From an uncultured Flavobacteriaceae bacterium (lineage in GTDB: Bacteria; Bacteroidota; Bacteroidia; Flavobacteriales; Flavobacteriaceae): a DNA stretch of 20,976 nucleotides. Under the pieces are notes generated by a model. The model was not told where the DNA came from. It saw only the letters and a list, made by a program, of their open reading frames with translations, and ran no database searches. The stretch lies in assembly GCA_913031655.1 (NCBI GenBank), contig CAJWFY010000010.1, positions 1 through 20,976 of the forward strand. The letters run 5' to 3'. Below are positions 7,218-14,975 of this stretch, in pieces; position 1 is the stretch's first letter; every line of letters begins with the position of its first letter. A program made the position numbers and the translations under genes.

Positions 7218-10200
7218 TTGAACAATAAAGAAAAAGAATTTGCACCATCATCTTGGGCTGTAAACAACAGCACAACAATGTATGTTGTCATGGCATTGGT
7301 TCTACTGCTAGGAATTAATGCATATTTTAGTATGCCAAGAGAAGATTATCCCGAAATAAAGGAAAATATAGTTTTTGTAAGTTCTATTTATCCTGGTAAT
7401 ACTGCTGAAGATCTTGAAAAACTGATCACCGAACCACTTGAAGATAAGCTTAAGTCTGTTAATAATGTTCTTGAAATAAAATCTTCATCTCAAGAAAATT
7501 TTTCGTTAATAATTCTAGAATTTGACGATGGAATAGGATTTACTGAAGCTAAACTAAAAGTTAAAGATGAGGTAGAAACTGCAGTAGCTAGCGAGGATTG
7601 GCCGATGTATAATAATGTTAAAGTCGATCCCAATGTCTTTAATATGACTTTTACTGAAGAAATGCCAATATTAAACATAAATATTTCCGGAGATTATACT
7701 ACAGAGAAGTTAAAAGAATATTCAGAAATATTACAGGAAGAAATTGAAAGCTTAACTGAAATTAAGAAAGTTGATATTAGGGGAGCGTTAGATAAAGAAG
7801 TTGAAATTGCAGTAGATATTTATAAAATGATGGCTTCTAAAGTTTCTTTTTATGATGTAATTAGTTCAATTAAATCAGGAAACATCTCTGTCTCTGCTGG
7901 TAATTTGAAAGCCAATGAACAACTAAAAACCGTTAGAATAATTGGGGAGATAAGCTCCCCAACTGATCTTGAAAATTTTGTTGTTAAATCTTCATATAAC
8001 AACTCAGTATTTTTAAAAGATATAGCAGATATAAGATTTAAAGAAAAAGATGTCACAACTTATGCTCGAGAAAATGGTGAATCAGTAGTGATGCTAGATG
8101 TTAAAAAAAGATCCGGACAAAACACTATAGATGCTGCAGAAAAAATACATTCCATTGTTGAGAATAATATAAATAAAGTTTTTCCTAAAAACCTAAAGGT
8201 AACCATCACAAATGACCAGTCTGAATTAACTGAAAACCAAGTAACTGATTTAGTTAATAGTATAATTTTTGGGATTATTATAGTTGTTATTGTTTTGCTT
8301 TTTTTCCTTGGCTTTAAAAATGCGCTTTTTGTAGGGTTTGCAATTCCAATGTCAATGTTTATGTCTATCGCTATTTTAAGCGCAATGGGTAATACTTTAA
8401 ACACTATGATATTGTTCGGTCTAATCCTTGGACTGGGAATGCTAGTAGATAATGGGATTGTTGTTGTTGAAAACGTCTACAGGTTGATGGAAAAAGAAGG
8501 AATGAGTAGAATAGAAGCTACTAAAAAAGGTATTTCTGAAATTGCTTTTCCAATAATAATTTCTACGGCAACTACAGTAGCTGCATTTATTCCTCTTGGA
8601 TTATGGCCTGGAAGAATAGGAAAATTTATGGTGTTTTTTCCTATTACACTCTCAGTTGTTCTTTGTTCTTCATTAATTGTAGCTATATTTTTTAACTCTG
8701 TATTAGTTTCTAAAATGATGAAAATTGAAGACACTAATATGCCTATAAAAAGAATTATAAGGATAACTTCATTGCTAGGGGTTTTTGGAATTTTATTTTT
8801 AATCCTAGGGTTTATAACAGAAAATACGGAATCTGCAGGATTTTACAGGTTTTTAGGATCTCTTCAAATATTTATTTCAATTAATTTTTGGATTTACAGA
8901 CTAGTACTTAGGAAATTAGCAAATAATTTTCAGTCTAAAATCCTTCCAATTTTAGACAACTATTATGAAAGATTACTAAAGACAATACTAATAGGGAAAA
9001 GACCTTATTTAATAATACTTTCCACTTTTATAACTCTAATTGTAGCCTTTATGAGTTTTGGAACTTCAATTGAATCCCAAAGAACAAGTATTGAGTTTTT
9101 TCCTGATGAAGATCCTAGGCAAATTATAGTTTATGTTGAGTATCCGGAGGGGACTGACATTTCAAAAACAAATAAAATTGCCAAACTTATTGAAGCAGAT
9201 ATTAACTCTATTATATATTCAAAAAAATATTATGATGATTCTGGATACAACTTTATGATCCAAAATAATATTTCACAAGTAGGTGAAGGCTCAGAGAATC
9301 CAGAAAAAGAACTAGGAGCATTATCTGAAATGCCGAACAGAGCAAAAATTACCACCTCATTTAGGGATTTTAAATATCGTCAAGGATTAAGCTCAAGAGA
9401 GGTTAGAAAAGAGATTCAAGAAACATTAAAAAATAAGTATGCTGGAGTATCTATTGCAGTTGAAAAAAATCAATCAGGTCCACCAGTTGGATATCCAATT
9501 AATATTGAAATCACTGGAAAAGACTATAGTACATTAATTGAAAAAGCTGAAAAAATAACTGAATATATTAACACTAGAAATATTCCTGGGATTGAAGAGT
9601 TAAAAATAGATGTTAATAAATCGAGAATAATAAATCTAGTTAATATTGATAGAGAAAAGGCAGGTGAATTAGGCCTTAGTGTGGGACAAATTGGACAACA
9701 ACTAAGAGCGGCTCTATTTGGAACTAAAGCTGGAATCTACAAAGAAAATGGAGATGATTTCGATATAAATATTAGATTTAATAAAGAGAATAGATATTCT
9801 GAAAATATTCTTTTTGATCAAAATTTAACATTTAAAGATCCTGACAACGGAATGATTAAAGAAATTCCTATTTCTAGTGTCGTTAGTAACTCAAGAGCAA
9901 CAACATATAGTGAAATTAAACATAAAGATTTCAAAAGAATTGTTACAATTTATTCAGGCTTATCATCTGGATATGTAGACGCTGGAGCAGTCGTTAGTCA
10001 AATTGAAACTGAAATGAATAGTTTTAATGAAGATACTAGTATGATTAATATTGACTATACGGGTCAAATAGAAGAACAAAACAAAAATCAAGCTTTTTTA
10101 CTAAAAGCTTTCATGACCGGATTATTACTTATTTTTTTATTATTAATTCTACAATTTAATTCCGTCAGTAAGCCTACAATTATTATGATTGCAATAATTC

Positions 10201-10697
10201 TTAGTTTAATAGGGGTCTTTGGATATTTAGCTATTTCGGGAAATTCATTTGTGATAATGATGACGATGATGGGAATAATTGCTCTATCTGGTATTGTAGT
10301 TAATAATGGAGTTGTGTTACTTGATTATTCAGAAATTTTATTGAATAGAAAAAAACAAGACTCGTCCAACAAAAACAAAAAATTAATTGAACTTAAATAC
10401 GAATCAATAGTAGAATCCTGCAAATCTAGATTAAGACCCGTTTTACTTACAGCCATAACAACCATTGGTGGCCTTGTTCCACTTGCTGCAGGTTTTAATA
10501 TTAATTTTTATACTTTATTTAGTGATTTTGATCCCAATATTTATTGGGGAGGTGATAACTTTGTTTTTTGGGGACCATTAGCAACAACTGTAATTTCAGG
10601 TTTAGTAGTGGCTACATTTCTAACTTTATTTGTAGTTCCCTCCTTATATTTAATGATTGAAAAATTTAAATTTTGGATAGGCGTAAGATATAAGTAA
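7218..10697 (+). CDS. RND-superfamily efflux pump, inner-membrane subunit
   Basis: The 1159-aa proton-driven exporter is AcrB/HAE-like: TM1 at about 21-38, the first porter domain, TM2-6 (about 345-500), the second porter domain and TM8-12 near the C-terminus. The TM4 relay reads GMLVDNGIVVVEN: D411 matches AcrB Asp407 and N412 replaces Asp408. In TM10 GIVVNNGVVLLDY stands where AcrB has Lys940. This DN/NN pattern is frequent in AcrB relatives outside the classic drug pumps, so it need not be inactive. Two extra hydrophobic stretches (about 514-534 and 547-564) lie between TM6 and TM7. An aromatic-rich loop (1093-1120) lies between TM11 and TM12. The start is TTG (7218-7220); the N-terminus KEFAPSSWAVNNSTT fits the usual short cytoplasmic helix before TM1. 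The substrate is unknown: lipid, drug or metabolite are all possible; heavy metal is less likely. Confidence 0.95.
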   Translation: MNNKEKEFAPSSWAVNNSTTMYVVMALVLLLGINAYFSMPREDYPEIKENIVFVSSIYPGNTAEDLEKLITEPLEDKLKSVNNVLEIKSSSQENFSLIILEFDDGIGFTEAKLKVKDEVETAVASEDWPMYNNVKVDPNVFNMTFTEEMPILNINISGDYTTEKLKEYSEILQEEIESLTEIKKVDIRGALDKEVEIAVDIYKMMASKVSFYDVISSIKSGNISVSAGNLKANEQLKTVRIIGEISSPTDLENFVVKSSYNNSVFLKDIADIRFKEKDVTTYARENGESVVMLDVKKRSGQNTIDAAEKIHSIVENNINKVFPKNLKVTITNDQSELTENQVTDLVNSIIFGIIIVVIVLLFFLGFKNALFVGFAIPMSMFMSIAILSAMGNTLNTMILFGLILGLGMLVDNGIVVVENVYRLMEKEGMSRIEATKKGISEIAFPIIISTATTVAAFIPLGLWPGRIGKFMVFFPITLSVVLCSSLIVAIFFNSVLVSKMMKIEDTNMPIKRIIRITSLLGVFGILFLILGFITENTESAGFYRFLGSLQIFISINFWIYRLVLRKLANNFQSKILPILDNYYERLLKTILIGKRPYLIILSTFITLIVAFMSFGTSIESQRTSIEFFPDEDPRQIIVYVEYPEGTDISKTNKIAKLIEADINSIIYSKKYYDDSGYNFMIQNNISQVGEGSENPEKELGALSEMPNRAKITTSFRDFKYRQGLSSREVRKEIQETLKNKYAGVSIAVEKNQSGPPVGYPINIEITGKDYSTLIEKAEKITEYINTRNIPGIEELKIDVNKSRIINLVNIDREKAGELGLSVGQIGQQLRAALFGTKAGIYKENGDDFDINIRFNKENRYSENILFDQNLTFKDPDNGMIKEIPISSVVSNSRATTYSEIKHKDFKRIVTIYSGLSSGYVDAGAVVSQIETEMNSFNEDTSMINIDYTGQIEEQNKNQAFLLKAFMTGLLLIFLLLILQFNSVSKPTIIMIAIILSLIGVFGYLAISGNSFVIMMTMMGIIALSGIVVNNGVVLLDYSEILLNRKKQDSSNKNKKLIELKYESIVESCKSRLRPVLLTAITTIGGLVPLAAGFNINFYTLFSDFDPNIYWGGDNFVFWGPLATTVISGLVVATFLTLFVVPSLYLMIEKFKFWIGVRYK

Positions 10698-10703
10698 TAT
10701 CTT
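10685..10703 (+). other. Short hairpin across the RND pump stop codon
   Basis: AAGATAT (10685-10691) and ATATCTT (10697-10703) are perfect 7-bp arms with a 5-nt loop. They enclose the TAA stop at 10695-10697. No T-run follows directly, so this is at best a weak terminator or an mRNA 3'-end structure between the efflux operon and aspS. Confidence 0.3.
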
Positions 10704-10731
10704 GTTAAATTTATAATTCTAAAAAAGTAGA

Positions 10732-12486
10732 ATGTATAGAACTCATGATTGTGGCGAACTAAGACTATCAGATTCAAATAATAAAGTAATTCTTTCTGGA
10801 TGGGTGCAAAAATCTAGAGACAAAGGCTTCATGGTATGGATAGATCTGAGAGATAGATATGGTATCACACAATTAATTTTTGATGAACAAAGAAGCTCAA
10901 AAGAAATTTTAGAACGAGCTAAAAGCTTGGGAAGAGAATATGTAATTCAAGTCTCTGGAGAGGTAATCGAAAGAAGTTCGAAAAATTCAAATATTCCAAC
11001 CGGTGATATTGAAATTCTTGTTTCAGATTTAAAAATTTTGAATAATTCGAAAACTCCTCCATTTACAATTGAAAATAAAACTGATGGTGGTGAAGAGCTT
11101 AGAATGAAATATCGCTATTTAGACATTAGAAGGGAAGAAATTAAAAATAAATTGATTTTTAGGCATAAGGTAAGCTCTGAAATAAGAAACTATTTAAGTT
11201 CTAAAAATTTTATTGATGTAGAGACTCCCTATCTTATAAAATCTACTCCGGAGGGAGCTCGTGATTTTGTGGTCCCTTCTAGAATGAATTCTGGAGAGTT
11301 TTATGCTCTTCCACAATCCCCACAAACTTTCAAACAATTATTAATGGTTGGTGGATTAGATAGATATTTTCAAATTGTAAAGTGCTTTAGAGATGAGGAT
11401 TTAAGAGCTGACAGGCAACCCGAGTTTACTCAAATTGACTGTGAAATGTCATTTGTAAATCAAGAAGATATTTTAAACACTTTTGAGGGTTTAACAAAAC
11501 ATTTACTAAAAACAATTAAAGGATTAGATATTGATAAATTTCCTAGAATAACATATGATGAAGCTATTTCTAAGTATGGTTCTGACAAGCCTGATATTCG
11601 ATTTGGAATGGAATTCGGAGAGTTGAACAGTGTATCTCAACACAAAGATTTCAATGTTTTTAACTCTGCTGAATTAGTAGTTGGGATTTCAGTTCCTGGA
11701 GGAAACACATTTACAAGAAAAGAAATTGACAAATATGTTGACTGGGTTAAAAGACCTCAAATTGGTGCTTTAGGAATGATTTATGTTAGATGTAATGATG
11801 ATGGGACGTTTAAATCTTCCGTAGATAAGTTTTATGATCAAAAAGATTTAAGTAGTTGGGCTAAAGTAACTAACGCAAATAAAGGAGATTTAATTTTTAT
11901 TTTATCTGGAGATAAAAATAAAGTAAGAACTCAGTTAAGTGCCTTAAGGCTGGAACTAGCTCAAAATTTAAATTTAAGAAATCCTGAAGAATTTGCTCCT
12001 TTATGGGTGACTGATTTTCCGTTACTAGAGTGGGATGAAGAGTCTGAAAAATTTCATGCTATGCATCACCCGTTTACTTCTCCAAAACTAAATCAAATTG
12101 ACCTTCTTGAAAGTAATCCTGAGAAAGTTAAAGCCAATGCATATGATTTAGTGTTAAATGGGAATGAAATTGGCGGAGGATCAATTAGAATTCACGATAA
12201 AAATATTCAATCACTAATGCTAAAACATTTAGGGTTTTCAGAGGATCAAGCCAAAGAACAATTTGGATTTCTAATGGATGCTTTTGAATACGGAGCTCCC
12301 CCTCATGGAGGAATTGCCCTAGGCTTAGATAGGCTAGTCGCAATATTAGATGGTCAAGAATCTATTAAAGACTACATAGCATTTCCAAAAAATAATAGCG
12401 GAAAAGATGTCATGATTAATGCCCCTTCAAAATTGGATAATGACCAGCTAGATGAGCTATCATTAGTTTTAAAGATTAAAAATTAA
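10732..12486 (+). CDS. aspS: Aspartyl-tRNA synthetase
   Basis: The 584-aa class IIb synthetase charges tRNA(Asp) with aspartate in the cytoplasm. The N-terminal OB-fold anticodon domain covers about 1-105 (GWVQKSRDKGFMVWIDLRDR). The catalytic core follows, with PEGARDFVVPSR (173-184), the QSPQ (195-198) flipping loop, motif 2 FRDEDLRADRQPEFTQID (219-236) and motif 3 GLDR (531-534). A bacterial GAD-type insertion domain lies at about 280-420. Length matches bacterial AspRS (about 580-600). The start is ATG, 34 bp after the RND pump stop. No separate promoter match is seen in the gap, so readthrough from the efflux operon or a weak promoter is possible. A small membrane-protein gene follows after 13 bp. 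Whether it also mischarges tRNA(Asn) cannot be told from the window. Confidence 0.98.
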   Translation: MYRTHDCGELRLSDSNNKVILSGWVQKSRDKGFMVWIDLRDRYGITQLIFDEQRSSKEILERAKSLGREYVIQVSGEVIERSSKNSNIPTGDIEILVSDLKILNNSKTPPFTIENKTDGGEELRMKYRYLDIRREEIKNKLIFRHKVSSEIRNYLSSKNFIDVETPYLIKSTPEGARDFVVPSRMNSGEFYALPQSPQTFKQLLMVGGLDRYFQIVKCFRDEDLRADRQPEFTQIDCEMSFVNQEDILNTFEGLTKHLLKTIKGLDIDKFPRITYDEAISKYGSDKPDIRFGMEFGELNSVSQHKDFNVFNSAELVVGISVPGGNTFTRKEIDKYVDWVKRPQIGALGMIYVRCNDDGTFKSSVDKFYDQKDLSSWAKVTNANKGDLIFILSGDKNKVRTQLSALRLELAQNLNLRNPEEFAPLWVTDFPLLEWDEESEKFHAMHHPFTSPKLNQIDLLESNPEKVKANAYDLVLNGNEIGGGSIRIHDKNIQSLMLKHLGFSEDQAKEQFGFLMDAFEYGAPPHGGIALGLDRLVAILDGQESIKDYIAFPKNNSGKDVMINAPSKLDNDQLDELSLVLKIKN

Positions 12487-12499
12487 ATCTTTAAATCCA

Positions 12500-12745
12500 A
12501 TGAATAAAATTATTCTCATCTCTTTCATTACTTCAATAATTGGAATATTTATTGGCTACTATTTTAAACTTGAAAATGAAATGCTTGGCAACAGAATAAT
12601 TGGTATTAGCGTTATTATTTTCGTAATTCTATTTATGCCCTTATTTATCTATAATAGTTGGAAAGGAAAAAAATTGAGTGACTATACTTTTAGTGACGAA
12701 AATATTAAAAAAATGAAGTCAAAATCTTCAAAATCAATTAGATAA
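12500..12745 (+). CDS. Small two-helix membrane protein of unknown function
   Basis: This 81-aa protein has two hydrophobic segments (about 4-20 and 33-52) joined by a short loop (KLENEMLGNR). A basic, Ser/Lys-rich tail of about 30 residues follows (KKLSDYTFSDENIKKMKSK). By the positive-inside rule the tail is cytoplasmic and both ends face inward. I recognise no domain. It starts 13 bp after the aspS stop in the same direction, so co-transcription is likely. Codon and residue use look like its neighbours. I have an impression that flavobacterial genomes carry similar small proteins, but I cannot confirm it here. Confidence 0.75.
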   Translation: MNKIILISFITSIIGIFIGYYFKLENEMLGNRIIGISVIIFVILFMPLFIYNSWKGKKLSDYTFSDENIKKMKSKSSKSIR

Positions 12746-12758
12746 AAAAACTCTAATT

Positions 12759-12778
12759 TATATAGATTTGTCTATATA
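12759..12778. repeat. Perfect inverted repeat upstream of the cold-shock gene
   Basis: Arms TATATAGA (12759-12766) and TCTATATA (12771-12778) flank TTTG (12767-12770). The left arm and loop contain TAGATTTG (12763-12770), an exact -7 match, with no TTG placed upstream. The loop TTG could instead be the -33 of a second -7-like TACATTTA (12792-12799), 21 bp on. It could be an operator, a 5'-UTR hairpin or the end structure of the aspS transcript. Confidence 0.45.
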
Positions 12779-12799
12779 ATTATTTAATCACTACATTTA
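12768..12799 (+). promoter_or_regulatory. Possible promoter of the cold-shock gene
   Basis: TTG (12768-12770) and TACATTTA (12792-12799; one mismatch to TAnnTTTG) are spaced 21 bp. The leader would be about 20-25 nt. The alternative TAGATTTG at 12763-12770 would give a leader of about 50 nt, closer to the long leaders of cold-shock genes. I cannot choose between them. Confidence 0.35.
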
Positions 12800-12827
12800 C
12801 ATCTTATAAATAAATAATTTTTAATTA

Positions 12828-13022
12828 ATGACAGGTACAGTAAAATTTTTTAATGGGTCCAAAGGATATGGTTTCATTACTAACGACGAAACGAGCGAAG
12901 ACATCTTCGTTCACGCAACTTCTTTAGATGGTATCCAACTAAATGAAGGCGACAAAGTAGAATATTCAGAAGAAGATGGTAAAAAAGGTAGAGTTGCGGC
13001 TGACGTAACACTTATCGACTAA
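12828..13022 (+). CDS. cspA: Cold-shock domain protein (CspA family)
   Basis: The 64-aa single cold-shock domain is a five-stranded OB-fold that binds single-stranded RNA and DNA. RNP1 is KGYGFI (12-17) and RNP2 is DIFVHAT (25-31). The opening TGTVKFFNGSKGYGFI is canonical. It is slightly shorter than E. coli CspA (70 aa) but full length for the Bacteroidetes form. The C-terminus is acidic (GDKVEYSEEDGKKGRVAADVTLID). GC content is visibly higher than in the neighbours (AACGACGAAACGAGCGAAG), as often in strongly expressed genes. It appears to be its own transcription unit: an 82-bp upstream gap with promoter-like elements, and a strong terminator 25 bp after the stop. Likely roles are RNA chaperone and anti-terminator. 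Confidence 0.97.
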   Translation: MTGTVKFFNGSKGYGFITNDETSEDIFVHATSLDGIQLNEGDKVEYSEEDGKKGRVAADVTLID

Positions 13023-13047
13023 TAATATTTTATTTCTTACAATATTC

Positions 13048-13073
13048 AACCCTCAGTTTACTGGGGGTTTTTT
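13048..13073 (+). terminator. Rho-independent terminator of the cold-shock gene
   Basis: A 9-bp stem pairs AACCCTCAG (13048-13056) with CTGGGGGTT (13061-13069), one G-T wobble, loop TTTA, and the T-run covers 13068-13073. It points in the plus direction. Its T-run touches the stop codon of the convergent tadA, and on the minus strand no T-run follows the stem, so it works for one side only. Confidence 0.9.
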
Positions 13074-13521
13074 ATTGTAATCCTCTTTTCTTTTTAAAAA
13101 AATCATCTATTAATTCTTTAGACTCATTGGAAAGAAGTCCATCAATAATTTTAGTTTTTGGATGTATTTTAGTTTTCATAGTTCTAAATCCTCTGTGAAT
13201 ATCACTAGCACCAATAACTATTTTGGATATTTGAGACCAGTAAAGTGCCCCTGCGCACATTTGGCAAGGTTCTAGAGTTACATAAAGAGTACAGTCTTTT
13301 AAGTATTTTCCTCCAATATAATTAGCGGCTGATGTAATTGCTTGCATTTCAGCATGAGCTGTAACATCATTTAATGTTTCTGTTAAGTTATGAGCCCTTG
13401 CTATAATTTGATTATTACTTACAATTACTGCTCCCACTGGAACTTCATCTTTTTGAAAAGCAATTTTAGCTTCTTCAATTGCTCTTCTCATAAAATATGA
13501 GTCATCATATAAATCTTTCAT
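13072..13521 (-). CDS. tadA: tRNA-specific adenosine deaminase TadA
   Basis: This 149-aa zinc-dependent cytidine-deaminase-fold enzyme converts A34 to inosine in the anticodon of tRNA(Arg)(ACG). The zinc site and catalytic Glu are TAHAEMQAI (His56, Glu58) and PCQMCAGAL (Cys86, Cys89). The N-terminal RRAIEEAKIAFQKDEVPVGAVIV is typical of TadA. TAHAE after a DVT segment favours TadA over guanine deaminase or cytosine deaminase relatives, though small nucleoside deaminases are close. The ATG is 2 bp after the dgt stop, so the two form an operon. Its 3' end overlaps the terminator of the convergent cspA. The activity is essential in most bacteria. Confidence 0.9.
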   Translation of the reverse strand: MKDLYDDSYFMRRAIEEAKIAFQKDEVPVGAVIVSNNQIIARAHNLTETLNDVTAHAEMQAITSAANYIGGKYLKDCTLYVTLEPCQMCAGALYWSQISKIVIGASDIHRGFRTMKTKIHPKTKIIDGLLSNESKELIDDFFKKKRGLQ

Positions 13522-13523
13522 AT

Positions 13524-14843
13524 CTAGTTCATTTTTTTATACCACTCCAAAGCTTTTCCATCAGTCAAACTAGCTATAAAACAACTAATATCTAAAAGCT
13601 GAGTATAGAGATCTTTCTCTTTATGTAGATATGATTTGGGAATGCATGCAAGTGCTAAATCATCAAGTGTCGTCATATTGTCTTCCTGATTATTAACGGC
13701 TGCTCTTACAAACACTTCTAGAAGATGATTAATAACCTGATACCCTTTTAACTCTTTTTCAATAACTTCTTCTGATTTATATACTTTCTCCACACTAATA
13801 TCAATGATATCTTTCATTTGAGCTTTAAAAGCGCTTTCTGATAAAATAGATTTTGAATAGTTTCCAGATAATAAAGCTTCTTCGTTTTTCATAAAAATAT
13901 TTACCGCATCATTAATCAAAGTGTTTACTGAAAGTGCTCTTAAGTAAGCTACTCTATCTGACTTATGCTCTAAAGAATTATACTTTTTAATATCTATACT
14001 ATCTTTTACTAATCTAATCAAATACTCTAAAGCAAACTCTTCGGAAATCCAACCAAGGTTAATTCCGTCTTCAAAATCTATTAATGTGTAGCAAATATCA
14101 TCAGCAGCTTCAACTAAATAAGCCAAAGGGTGCCTAGAGTAATTGCTTTTTGATTCTTTCAGCCCTAGTTCATTAGCAACTTCTTCGAAAAAATCATTTT
14201 GTGAATTAAAAAATCCGAATTTTTTATCTTTAATATGTTTTGAAGATTTATTGGATGTGGATCCCTTAGGATATTTAGTAAAAGCACCTAAGGTAGCATA
14301 GCTTAATCTCAGTCCCCCTGGAATTCCAATTTTATTTTCACTAATAATCTTAAACCCATTAGCATTACCTTCAAAATTACAAAGGTCTTTATATTGTTGC
14401 TCAGAAAGTTTTTCTTTATATTTTAAACCGTTCCCGTTTTTAAAAAAATCCCCAATTGCCATTTCTCCACTGTGTCCAAATGGTGGGTTTCCAATATCGT
14501 GAGATAAACTTGCTGCTGCTACAATAGCTCCAAAATCATTGCTTTGAAATCCATATGTTTTATTTAAATACGGATGTTTTTTAATTAATTTTTTTCCAAT
14601 AATACGACCTAAGCTTCTTCCAACGACTGAAACTTCCAAGCTGTGAGTTAATCTTGTATGAACAAAACTTGTTTTAGAGAAAGGAATTACTTGGGTTTTG
14701 TCTTGAAGAGATCTAAAAGCAGATGAGAAAATAATACGATCGTAATCTACTTCAAAACCAATTCTAGTTTCGTCTTGCTCTATTCTAAGTCTTTTAAGGT
14801 TATCTCCTTGTCTTTTTAATGATAATAATTGTTCCCAGTTCAT
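13524..14843 (-). CDS. dgt: dGTPase / dNTP triphosphohydrolase (HD superfamily)
   Basis: The 439-aa enzyme hydrolyses dGTP (or other dNTPs) to the nucleoside and triphosphate, so it trims dNTP pools. The HD metal site is complete: LTHSLEVS (His67), SHDIGNPPFGHSGE (His115, Asp116) and EAADDICY (Asp249). DRIIFSSAFRSLQDKTQV (35-52) and FVHTRLTHSLEV are the substrate-site signatures. Length fits the type-2 bacterial dNTPases. It is the first gene of the dgt-tadA pair and is divergent from the phosphate porin gene across a 132-bp gap. I see no clear -7 element for it in that gap. Nucleotide specificity is not readable from the sequence. Confidence 0.93.
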   Translation of the reverse strand: MNWEQLLSLKRQGDNLKRLRIEQDETRIGFEVDYDRIIFSSAFRSLQDKTQVIPFSKTSFVHTRLTHSLEVSVVGRSLGRIIGKKLIKKHPYLNKTYGFQSNDFGAIVAAASLSHDIGNPPFGHSGEMAIGDFFKNGNGLKYKEKLSEQQYKDLCNFEGNANGFKIISENKIGIPGGLRLSYATLGAFTKYPKGSTSNKSSKHIKDKKFGFFNSQNDFFEEVANELGLKESKSNYSRHPLAYLVEAADDICYTLIDFEDGINLGWISEEFALEYLIRLVKDSIDIKKYNSLEHKSDRVAYLRALSVNTLINDAVNIFMKNEEALLSGNYSKSILSESAFKAQMKDIIDISVEKVYKSEEVIEKELKGYQVINHLLEVFVRAAVNNQEDNMTTLDDLALACIPKSYLHKEKDLYTQLLDISCFIASLTDGKALEWYKKMN

Positions 14844-14903
14844 TCATGCAATTTAATAAATCCTTTTCAACAGAAAACAGAATTACATTGAAATAATATT
14901 ATT

Positions 14904-14931
14904 TTAAATTAATAGTAACAATTTCTTAACA
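14904..14931 (+). promoter_or_regulatory. Candidate Pho-box-like direct repeat
   Basis: Hexamers TTAAAT (14904), GTAACA (14915) and TTAACA (14926) recur exactly every 11 bp. The last two as 7-mers are AGTAACA and CTTAACA with a 4-bp gap. An 11-bp period is that of PhoB/PhoP half-sites, and TTAACA is the B. subtilis PhoP hexamer. It ends 20 bp before the -7 element, taking the place of the missing -33 TTG, as expected of an activator site. The genes behind it are a porin and a phosphate transporter. Confidence 0.5.
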
Positions 14932-14951
14932 TTAAAATTAATTAGTTGGAC

Positions 14952-14959
14952 TACTTTTG
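14952..14959 (+). promoter_or_regulatory. -7 promoter element of the phosphate operon
   Basis: TACTTTTG is an exact TAnnTTTG match, 16 bp before the ATG at 14976. No TTG occurs about 20 bp upstream, which suggests activator dependence. The leader would be about 10 nt. Confidence 0.55.
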
Positions 14960-14975
14960 AATTAAAGTTTTAGAA

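Noticed and set aside
7490..8734. Several minus-strand frames of 62-114 codons inside the RND pump gene
   Set aside because: They are antisense frames under a strongly conserved coding sequence, with no domain and no plausible promoter.
13048..13073. Terminator serving tadA as well as cspA
   Set aside because: On the minus strand the stem is not followed by a T-run, so only the plus direction is supported.
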